From: a virus
Virus record (IMG/VR): IMGVR_UViG_3300033571_003650
Location: 1-44,337 of that record
DNA: 44,337 nt
Strand: one strand, 5' to 3'
This document shows positions 17,064 through 24,995 of this stretch, one piece after another (within the stretch, counting starts at the first letter, position 1; every line of letters starts with the position of its first letter). Below the pieces are notes generated by a model, which searched no databases, had not been told where the DNA came from, and was given only the letters and a program-made list of their open reading frames with translations. The position numbers were made by a program, and so were the translations under genes.

Positions 17064-20000
17064 TGCTGGGTGACTCCACCTTAAGAAGTTCTATAGAAGG
17101 TCAAGATACTGTAGAGGCAAAGCCTCAAGTCGTTGCTGAATGGAATATGAATTCCGTAGCAAGTTCATTTATTCATGGAACAGAAACTCATCCAACATCT
17201 TTTACCCCTCTTTCATTACAAAAGGGTGCCGCTGCTCCTGCCATAACAACAATCACAGAGACTTCTAATTTTAGTAGAACATTCTATAGCCCAGTATTCA
17301 ACGATAACTCTTCTCAACTAGTTGTAGCCTCATCATCATCGTCCTCCGCTCTTGTTTCTGGATATTCCATGGCTAATGGCGTTGCCTCGCTTATATTAAA
17401 AAATAAAATTGATATAGAAAATGGAGACAGCATACAGATATCTGGAGTAGGAACATTATTTGATGGCTCCTACATACTTGCTTCACAAGTAAACGGGGTA
17501 TTGATATCGTATAATACAAATAATTCCTCTAGCAACGTTACACTTTCTTCTGCCCCAATACAAGGTAGAGTTTCTGCAAATGTTGCTGATTATTATGTAG
17601 ACTTTACCGTATCAACATATGCGAGTAGATCTGCCAAAATATTTTTTAAATTAAAGTCAGACTACGATCACCAGTCACAAAGTTCTAACCAGTTCCTTGA
17701 GCAGTTTAATGTTACATTAAGGGCGGTGGGACTTAAAAACAATGAGCCTGTATACACACAATCAATAACAAAGAACTATCTAGTAGATTCAACATCATGG
17801 ACTGATGCTCATATATCTTTTGCAAATCCAGATAGTCAAATAGATGTAGTTAGGGTTTATTTATCCGTTGAGCCTTCAAATGATTACAAGGCCGCTCTTC
17901 TTGTGGATCAAATATTTGGGGCCAATGTTTCCGACTTTGAGGTATATACAGAAGATAGAACTCCGTTGTCTCAAGTATTTGATGTATACCGACCAGGAGA
18001 AGTTATTCTAGATGCTGGATCTAAAACTGTAGAAATAAATTCTACTTTAACTTATCCACAGCAATGTACTCCTGTACAGATGGCACATAAATATGCTATT
18101 GGAAATCTATACGAAAAGGTACAGCGCAGCGTAACCCCATTTGCTGGAAACCCATATAGTTACTATGTTTCTGCTTCAGGGTGGGGCAGCAAAAGAACTT
18201 GGTGTATATACGATAAGAATATCAATGTAAACAAATTAGTAATAAAGGTAAATGCTATAGCAGCCAAGCCAGCGGTAGATTCTTTTATCATAAAGATATT
18301 GGTAAATAAACAATGGCAAGAGATAGATACTGATTTAATGAACTTTTCTAACAATGGCATCCTTACTTTATATTATAATGGATCTTCATGGTCAAATACC
18401 GCGTGGTCACAATCTGCAATTCCAACCATATCAACTGCCACGGGGCAGATAGATAAGAAAATATCTATTCAAGGTATAGCGTTTGAGTGTGTAAGTCAGT
18501 CGTATACTATTCAAAATAGTCCATTAAATAAAAATGATGCGTTGCAGACTCTTGAATTGATCGAAATATCTCCTAGACTTGAGTTGGACTTATCCAAGTA
18601 TGTTGTTGGATTAAGTGTAAATAATGAACTAGAAGGCTCTGACATTCCTTTACCATTAGGATCAATAACATCAAATACTGCCACAATAGATTTTTCTAAT
18701 ATACCAATAGTTATTAACGATTCAGATGCTAAAACATCTGAAACAGATGACATTGTACCTATAAGCAATTATGCAATAGGCTCCCCACTTAAAGATTTAC
18801 TGGTCAAGGGTGTAAAGATAAAAGGATCTTTTAATGTAAATACCGGACTATCTTCTGGAACTCAGGCCATATCAAACGTCCCTTCCTTTGTCATGTATGT
18901 TGAAAGATGGCAGGAAAGTGTTGATTCGGTATCAGCAGAATGCTATGATGCTGTAAAAAGATTGCAAAGTACTAAGTCAAGACCACTATACCTAAGGAAT
19001 AAGTCTATAAATGAAATTATTTATAGCATATTGGATTCCGTAGGTTTTGGAGACTACTACTTTGACGAACTTGCTAAACTAAAAATTGTTAAATATGAAA
19101 ATGACAATTCATATATATCTAATACATTAGATCAAAGTGTCGAATATTTCTGGGCTATAGATCAGGATTCTGTAATTGATACACTTAATGAACTTCTAAA
19201 GCCATACCAAGTTTCTTTATATTCTGATGAGTATGGTGCTGTAAGATTCCTATCCTTGTATCAAATTAACAAAAAGTCTGAGTCGGTATCAGACTCAGAT
19301 GTTGTATACATACAAGACATGAATCAAACTCTTTCTGGAGGAAGAGTAATAAGAAGCAATCTAATGAATTTAGAGTTTGAGGAAATAGAAAGACCAGAGA
19401 AAGCAACTATTAAATATAAAAGACCTCTGCCAAGTTTGTCTGATTATAGACAGTATAAAGATAGAAAAAATGTTTCTATGACAGAAAATGCAACAGACAT
19501 TGTTTGGGAGCCAGAACAGTTTGCTCAAGTTCTTTCATTCTTTAAGTTGGCTAGCCCAGGAATTATAACTCCTACACAGAATAGAATACCATTCGATGTA
19601 GACAGCGTATCTAGACTTAATCGTGCAATAGAAAACTCAGGGTATTTACTTATAGATCAAGAAATTATTAAATACGACGGACTTGAGTACATATTTAATT
19701 ATACAAACTCTAATGGAGTTACCCAATCAAGACTAGATGTGGTAAAAAATGCTTCAGATATTGACAGAGTTATTTCAGAAATTTATCAAATTAACCAAAG
19801 TTCAAAAATAACATGGACTCCATCTGGTCAGATGGTAAACGTAGAGAGAGGCTGCTTTGGTACTGAGCCTTCATCCCACGCAGTCCTTGCTAATGGCATC
19901 AGATCTGGGTGGATTGGAAGAGAATTTAATGCTGCATATAACCAAGTTTCATCAATAGACGAAAGTGATGGCACCTTTGGGGCGGCAAATGGCAGCCTTT

Positions 20001-20893
20001 CAATTAAGTCAACAAAGGCGAGCGGAGGAATTTTAATATATCCATCTAGAAATAATACTGTAGGAAATAAGAGAAGATTATTCTCTAGATATGTATTAAA
20101 TAATGTTCCTTCTGGAAAGACGGGGTACTTAGGATCTGTCATAGGTCTTAAAATAAATAACTCACAAATTACTCATGGTTTATTTATATGGACGGGAATT
20201 ACAAATAAAAATAAGCAGACAAATATAACAATATCAATTGTTCAGATTGTAGATGGTAACGTCAAAGTTATTTCCGACCCCAAGGATTTTGAGTTCACAG
20301 AAGATCTTTTTTTCGAAAATGAAGCATTAGAGATGTATGTAGAGTTCAACAATGAAATGAATAAGATGAAGGTATTTATAGGATCTACCTCTCTATTCGA
20401 AGTTGTAAGATCTAAAGATAAAGAAAACGATCCTGGTAAAAGAAAAGTAGCATTTAAAACGTTAACTACTGAAATATCTTCAATAAAGAAAGATGGATTT
20501 TTCGGATTCGCAGCGCTAGAAAATGGTCGCGGAGTTCTTGATTCTATGGCGTTCACGGCAAATTCTGATCCAAGAAACTTAAACAGTATAGAAATAAATG
20601 ATCTAACTGATCAATACTATTCTTCATCTAGCACAAGTCAAGCCTACTATGCCAATGCAAATTCACTATTAAATCAAATAGTATATAATCAATTTATTGC
20701 AGGATTTAGTACCTTCAAGGACTCGTTTGTATTCACAGGTGCCCCTGTAGCAAGGGGTATAAAGATATTTGATGTAGAATATCAGGATTATCCAGTAATA
20801 GCATCCCCAGAGGTCGAATTTTTGGGATATACATACAACATAGATGCAATAAGGAATGCTACTGCAATAACTGGGACGGAGAGCAATAAGTAA
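17063..20893 (+). CDS. Large minor tail / baseplate protein
   Basis: A 1276-residue structural protein beginning at ATG 17063 with GGAGG five bases upstream. The N-terminal 300 residues are beta-rich and may hold carbohydrate-binding-like modules (SASRSAKIFFKLKSDYDH-type strands around 180-200). Residues about 590-780 contain a hub-like region (SINEIIYSILDSVGFGDYYF, DQDSVIDTLNELLKPYQVSL). The C-terminal 950-1190 resembles a concanavalin/LamG-like jelly roll (SLSIKSTKASGGILIYPSRN, FFGFAALENGRGVLDSM). Such proteins form the tail tip and often carry receptor-binding modules. Specific domain boundaries are estimates by eye. Confidence 0.75.
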   Translation: MLGDSTLRSSIEGQDTVEAKPQVVAEWNMNSVASSFIHGTETHPTSFTPLSLQKGAAAPAITTITETSNFSRTFYSPVFNDNSSQLVVASSSSSSALVSGYSMANGVASLILKNKIDIENGDSIQISGVGTLFDGSYILASQVNGVLISYNTNNSSSNVTLSSAPIQGRVSANVADYYVDFTVSTYASRSAKIFFKLKSDYDHQSQSSNQFLEQFNVTLRAVGLKNNEPVYTQSITKNYLVDSTSWTDAHISFANPDSQIDVVRVYLSVEPSNDYKAALLVDQIFGANVSDFEVYTEDRTPLSQVFDVYRPGEVILDAGSKTVEINSTLTYPQQCTPVQMAHKYAIGNLYEKVQRSVTPFAGNPYSYYVSASGWGSKRTWCIYDKNINVNKLVIKVNAIAAKPAVDSFIIKILVNKQWQEIDTDLMNFSNNGILTLYYNGSSWSNTAWSQSAIPTISTATGQIDKKISIQGIAFECVSQSYTIQNSPLNKNDALQTLELIEISPRLELDLSKYVVGLSVNNELEGSDIPLPLGSITSNTATIDFSNIPIVINDSDAKTSETDDIVPISNYAIGSPLKDLLVKGVKIKGSFNVNTGLSSGTQAISNVPSFVMYVERWQESVDSVSAECYDAVKRLQSTKSRPLYLRNKSINEIIYSILDSVGFGDYYFDELAKLKIVKYENDNSYISNTLDQSVEYFWAIDQDSVIDTLNELLKPYQVSLYSDEYGAVRFLSLYQINKKSESVSDSDVVYIQDMNQTLSGGRVIRSNLMNLEFEEIERPEKATIKYKRPLPSLSDYRQYKDRKNVSMTENATDIVWEPEQFAQVLSFFKLASPGIITPTQNRIPFDVDSVSRLNRAIENSGYLLIDQEIIKYDGLEYIFNYTNSNGVTQSRLDVVKNASDIDRVISEIYQINQSSKITWTPSGQMVNVERGCFGTEPSSHAVLANGIRSGWIGREFNAAYNQVSSIDESDGTFGAANGSLSIKSTKASGGILIYPSRNNTVGNKRRLFSRYVLNNVPSGKTGYLGSVIGLKINNSQITHGLFIWTGITNKNKQTNITISIVQIVDGNVKVISDPKDFEFTEDLFFENEALEMYVEFNNEMNKMKVFIGSTSLFEVVRSKDKENDPGKRKVAFKTLTTEISSIKKDGFFGFAALENGRGVLDSMAFTANSDPRNLNSIEINDLTDQYYSSSSTSQAYYANANSLLNQIVYNQFIAGFSTFKDSFVFTGAPVARGIKIFDVEYQDYPVIASPEVEFLGYTYNIDAIRNATAITGTESNK

Positions 20894-22146
20894 TGGGTAT
20901 TACTAATCCAAGCGCACAACAGGTCAGAGATGCACTTAGAGACTATAAGGTAGATTTCCAGACCATTGGAAATTGGGACACCGTAGGTAATGCATGGAAT
21001 GCAACTGGCGGCGGTCTTTATGGATGTATTATGCATCATACTGGTGCAAATATTAGTGGATACTCTGGGGCACCCGCTCTTACATGGATGAGAACTGCAT
21101 ATGATAAGCCAGCATGTAATATATTAGTGGGCCGTGGCAAAGGGGATACATATTTGCTTTCGGCATTAGCAGTTTATCATTCAGGCTTAGGTGGACCCTG
21201 GCCTGCGATTGGACTTAACTCTGCTGGGTACGGAGCAGAAGCCAGAACATTCGGAGTAGAAATAGAAGGCTCCACGGCATATGGTAATGTTCCAGAAAGT
21301 CGTCCATACTTTACTGAATATCAGGAAGAGAATTCTGCTAGGATAGCGGCTGCATTATGGGATTTGTGCGGATGGCCTGCAGATGGTTCACGAATTGTGA
21401 CACATGGAGACTGGACTGATAGCGGTAAGTACCTTGGTACAAATAATTATGGACCATATCTAGGAAGAAAGCCTGATACTAGAAGATCTACACATTCTGG
21501 TAAATATTGGAGAAAGATGGCTGCTAAATATTTAGATTCATCAGAAGAAGGATCAGAACCTCCATCAACTCCAAACCCAAATAATGGTGACAATAAGGGT
21601 TCTGATAACAAATCAGATGACAATGTTGTAGATTTAGCAAGACAGGTTAAGCCTAATGCTGTTGCAAAATCAGTAGTTGCTGGTACTCCTCAGAGAGCAA
21701 GATTTGCTTTGATGAATATGTCTAATGAATCAGTATATTTATCTGAGGGAGAGACCTCCGTTCTTTCTGGAAGCGGGGAGGGAATTCTATGGATTAAGGC
21801 TAGAACTGTCGTAGATGGAGAAAGTTATGAAGTATCTAGAAACATTGAAGATAAGTCTGGAAACGGAAATGTAACTATAGAAACTAATTGGATTCAAAAT
21901 GATTCCTCTGCAAATGCAGCGCTTGCGCTGATAACCGACTCCTTTGATTTCAAATTTAAATCAGTCACAGTACAGATATTTGGAAATCCTTTAATTCAAA
22001 TAGGTGACTTAGTTAAATTGACATATGATATAGGAAAGATATCATTCGATGAGTCAAAATACTATATGGTCACAAAAATTGCACACACATTTGAAATGGG
22101 TCTATCTACTACAGTAAGATTAAACCCTGTGAATAAAGTCTCTTAA
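20893..22146 (+). CDS. Tail-associated N-acetylmuramoyl-L-alanine amidase
   Basis: A 417-residue peptidoglycan hydrolase. Residues 40-210 match the Amidase_2/PGRP zinc amidase family: IMHHTG (His48/His49), YHSG (His96), GVEIEG (Glu124), VTHGDW (His171) and GRKPDTR (Lys193, Asp195), which give the expected ligands and catalytic residues. A low-complexity linker (about 215-245) leads to a C-terminal beta domain (about 250-417) with GNPLIQIGDLVKLTYDIGK and YYMVTKIAHTFEMGLSTTVR, a pattern seen at the C-terminus of tail hub and minor tail proteins. Location within the tail operon and this fusion suggest a virion-borne enzyme that opens the wall during infection rather than, or as well as, a lysis endolysin. 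No holin is adjacent. Confidence 0.85.
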   Translation: MGITNPSAQQVRDALRDYKVDFQTIGNWDTVGNAWNATGGGLYGCIMHHTGANISGYSGAPALTWMRTAYDKPACNILVGRGKGDTYLLSALAVYHSGLGGPWPAIGLNSAGYGAEARTFGVEIEGSTAYGNVPESRPYFTEYQEENSARIAAALWDLCGWPADGSRIVTHGDWTDSGKYLGTNNYGPYLGRKPDTRRSTHSGKYWRKMAAKYLDSSEEGSEPPSTPNPNNGDNKGSDNKSDDNVVDLARQVKPNAVAKSVVAGTPQRARFALMNMSNESVYLSEGETSVLSGSGEGILWIKARTVVDGESYEVSRNIEDKSGNGNVTIETNWIQNDSSANAALALITDSFDFKFKSVTVQIFGNPLIQIGDLVKLTYDIGKISFDESKYYMVTKIAHTFEMGLSTTVRLNPVNKVS

Positions 22147-22147
22147 A

Positions 22148-22156
22148 TGATATAAT
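22148..22156 (+). promoter_or_regulatory. Extended -10 promoter TGATATAAT
   Basis: Identical nonamer to 5737 and 39369, lying just after the amidase stop and 16 bases before ATG 22173. Predicted start near 22163 would leave a leader of about ten bases that includes AGGTG. No -35 is recognisable. Confidence 0.55.
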
Positions 22157-22172
22157 TTTAAATAGGTGTCTT

Positions 22173-22550
22173 ATGAATAAAAAAAAGCCAGAACCAAAAC
22201 CAAGTGTTTTTAAAAGACAGATCCTTAGATCTGCCAATTCCTATACTGACGATAAAATTGAAGAACTCTTAAAACTTATAGAATTATCTGAAGACACAGA
22301 GACAGGAGATGGTGAGTCTAAAGAAGAATCCCCAGGTCCAAGACCACCAATTAGAGATATTTCTGATGTTGGTAAGATAACTTCTGTAAAATTTCAGGAG
22401 GAATCTGGTGAATTTACTTATGACACAACAAAAAAATATGGGTCGATGTACCTATCTTCTGATGGATCTCTAACTGCAACTGTAACAGTAGAAGTGGATG
22501 GAGAGGGAGAGATAGAGGATTACGAAATACAGGTGACTAAAATTGATTAA
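22173..22550 (+). CDS. Small tail protein of unknown function
   Basis: A 125-residue protein starting at ATG 22173 with AGGTG four bases upstream. It has a Lys/Pro-rich N-terminus, a helix (KRQILRSANSYTDDKIEELL), an acidic Pro/Gly linker (about 45-65) and a C-terminal beta-sandwich-like segment (TAKIDTATVTVEV-type strands in LTATVTVEVDGEGEIEDYEI). The layout of helix, linker and strands suggests a small fibre or baseplate accessory. The family is not recognised. Confidence 0.55.
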   Translation: MNKKKPEPKPSVFKRQILRSANSYTDDKIEELLKLIELSEDTETGDGESKEESPGPRPPIRDISDVGKITSVKFQEESGEFTYDTTKKYGSMYLSSDGSLTATVTVEVDGEGEIEDYEIQVTKID

Positions 22551-23469
22551 AGGAAGATATTTAATAAAAGATAAAGATTCTATTCTTTCAGAATCATACA
22601 ATGCAATTACAGATGAGGGTCTGTATCTCATCAGATCTTACTTGGCAAACCCTACATCCAATTGGGCAGGAGCAATAAGTGTTGGCGCAATGAACTCTAC
22701 TGCCGCTGCCACAACTAATTCATCACTAGACTTTGAACTAGCCAGAATTCCAGTAGTTTTAAGATCAGTAGAGAATAATGAAGTTATTGTGAAGGGGGTG
22801 CTAGATTCTGATTTTGCTGGCAGGATATTTGAAATTGGATTGTATCCAGAAGTTCTTAATACCTTGTCAGAAGGATTTGATGACAAACTAGTATTAAACT
22901 TCGATGAGTTATGGCTAAATACTTCAGATAATTTACAGATAAATTCTTCAAATTTAAGTACTAACAGTCGGGCCGGAGAGAATAATTTAAAAATAGGAAC
23001 TTCAGCCCTAGACATATACACAAACATAGGACTTAATATTTCTGGTTACACAAACTTCGATGTTACATCATTGATGTACAATGTTACTGCGTCTGGAACA
23101 GATAGAACCTTCAGAGTAACGTTTATAGATAATCAACTTCCAACTCCTGGGACTAAGTATGCAGATTTTACCCTAAACTGCTCATCTACAGGATATAAGA
23201 AGATAGATAAATTAATTGGTGACTACACACAGACTGGAAACTTTAACTCTGAAGTAATCAAAATAAATATTACGGCGTCGTCATACTCTAATTCTGCAAG
23301 AGTAGAACTAGATGCATTTAGAATAAATGACGCTGATGAAACAAACCCCGACTTTTCTCTGGTTAGCAGATCACTAATAGGTTCACAGAATGGATCTTCT
23401 TCTTCTGACTATGTATACAAGCCAGGTGGTGTAGAAGTTGATATTGAATATAGGGTACAGATACTCTAA
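22543..23469 (+). CDS. Tail fibre/baseplate structural protein
   Basis: A 308-residue protein starting at TTG 22543, supported by AGGTGA upstream, and overlapping the previous gene by eight bases. Residues 15-105 (TDEGLYLIRSYLANPTSNWA, ISVGAMNSTAAATTNS, IFEIGLYP) match a common phage tail module of the type starting with a helix, then a Gly-rich strand and a GLYP turn. The rest is a beta-sandwich (ISGYTNFDVTSLMYNVTASG, SARVELDAFRIND), like carbohydrate-binding modules. TAATG couples it to the next gene. Likely part of the adsorption apparatus. Confidence 0.6.
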   Translation: MIKGRYLIKDKDSILSESYNAITDEGLYLIRSYLANPTSNWAGAISVGAMNSTAAATTNSSLDFELARIPVVLRSVENNEVIVKGVLDSDFAGRIFEIGLYPEVLNTLSEGFDDKLVLNFDELWLNTSDNLQINSSNLSTNSRAGENNLKIGTSALDIYTNIGLNISGYTNFDVTSLMYNVTASGTDRTFRVTFIDNQLPTPGTKYADFTLNCSSTGYKKIDKLIGDYTQTGNFNSEVIKINITASSYSNSARVELDAFRINDADETNPDFSLVSRSLIGSQNGSSSSDYVYKPGGVEVDIEYRVQIL

Positions 23470-24995
23470 TGAAGAAAATAATTCAGTTACAAGATATCCA
23501 GCCAGGAACAAAATACTTAATTCGTGCGCGTGCAAAAAATCAGTACGATTTTTTTTCTGAATGGTCACAAACATATGAATTAAATGTAGTTAAAGATGAT
23601 GTAAAGCCATCTAAGCCATCTAAGCCTACAATCCAAATTGCTGGACCCCAAAAAATAGTGGTATCTCATGATAATACTAAACAGGGTGGGGGAAATTTAG
23701 AATTTGACGTAACTGCATACAAAGTATACACAAACACAACTTTAAGTAATGTAGGTGGCACATTAATACACACCATGTCTTCTACAAGGCCAGGTAGTGG
23801 ACTAAACTCCTTTGCCACAATAAATGTTAATGCACCATTAGTTTCTGGTAATTCACAAACTTTATATTTTTATGTAAGCGCAGTAGACAGCACAGGAAAT
23901 GAGTCAGACCCTTCAGATGCTACTACTGGAACCCCTATAACGTATTTTGATTCTGCTTATATTTCTGAATTAACTGCAGATAGAATTAGAACTGGAACTC
24001 TTCAGGCAAATCAATCAATTAGCGTAGGAACGCTAGCACCAATTATTATTAAATCTAATGAAAATTCTCCTAGAGGTCAGATTTACATTGGCACAAGAAA
24101 CGATCCAACTGGTGCGGAAGGGAGTGGATATAAAGATATTCAAACTGCTTTCTATGTAGACTCAACTGGTAAGTTTTCTCTTAAAGACCAATTATATTGG
24201 GATGGCACAACACTCACTATTCAGGGTGTTCTAAAGATTGGAGAAGCGCTGACCCCAGGAAGTGCTGCTAATGATGTAAATAATAATAGTACGACTATAG
24301 TTGGAGATAAAATTAAAACTGGCAATCTTATTTCTAACAACTATGAATCAAATATTCCAGGTCAGCCACAGGCGCAATCTAATTCTTTTACAGATGCTGG
24401 CACATGGATTGATTTAGATAGTGGAGATATTTATAGTAAAAGTTTTTATATTACTAATTCTGGAACTGCATCATTTAAAGGTCAGGTATTTAGTAGTGGA
24501 CTCGTAGTTCAAACTAGTTATTCTTCAGATAAGATATCATACTCTACATGGTCTGGAACTGGAATGGGGCCGTCTACTCCCACTACCTATGCATTACATG
24601 CTGATTCTGGATCTGACTTTATCATGGGAAATGAAACTGGAAGTCTGAATCCATCAAAAATTAGATGGATTTATAATGGTCAGCAAAGAAGTTCAATAGG
24701 CTTTGAGGTAAGTGAATCTGAAGGTGGTACTCAATATCCATTTACTTTAGTTATTAGATCTCAGGCTGTCCCCGGAACTCCAGGTAAAATTTTAATTAGT
24801 GCACAAAATAACGGAACTATTGAATTAAAAGGAAATGTTACAATTAATGATGCCCCAGTAGAAACTCCTACAACTATAAGAAACAGGTATAAGAACGGAA
24901 TTAACGAGCCATCTGATGGGAATAAAATTACATTTAGTTCTCTTGGCCCTACTGGTACTCCGAATCGTGGAGACATACACTTAAGGTATTTGTAA
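23469..24995 (+). CDS. Tail fibre protein with FN3-like domain
   Basis: A 508-residue structural protein. The N-terminus (LQDIQPGTKYLIRARAKNQY, SEWSQTYELNV) is the second half of a fibronectin type III-like fold, and residues 50-155 form another (TLYFYVSAVDSTGNESDPSD). Then comes a region characteristic of central tail fibres: AYISELTADRIRTGTLQANQ, followed by QTAFYVDSTGKFSLKDQLYW and a second DKIKTGNLISNN copy. Such repeats form intertwined triple-beta fibres. It is coupled by TAATG on both sides. Likely part of the host-recognition fibre. Confidence 0.7.
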   Translation: MKKIIQLQDIQPGTKYLIRARAKNQYDFFSEWSQTYELNVVKDDVKPSKPSKPTIQIAGPQKIVVSHDNTKQGGGNLEFDVTAYKVYTNTTLSNVGGTLIHTMSSTRPGSGLNSFATINVNAPLVSGNSQTLYFYVSAVDSTGNESDPSDATTGTPITYFDSAYISELTADRIRTGTLQANQSISVGTLAPIIIKSNENSPRGQIYIGTRNDPTGAEGSGYKDIQTAFYVDSTGKFSLKDQLYWDGTTLTIQGVLKIGEALTPGSAANDVNNNSTTIVGDKIKTGNLISNNYESNIPGQPQAQSNSFTDAGTWIDLDSGDIYSKSFYITNSGTASFKGQVFSSGLVVQTSYSSDKISYSTWSGTGMGPSTPTTYALHADSGSDFIMGNETGSLNPSKIRWIYNGQQRSSIGFEVSESEGGTQYPFTLVIRSQAVPGTPGKILISAQNNGTIELKGNVTINDAPVETPTTIRNRYKNGINEPSDGNKITFSSLGPTGTPNRGDIHLRYL

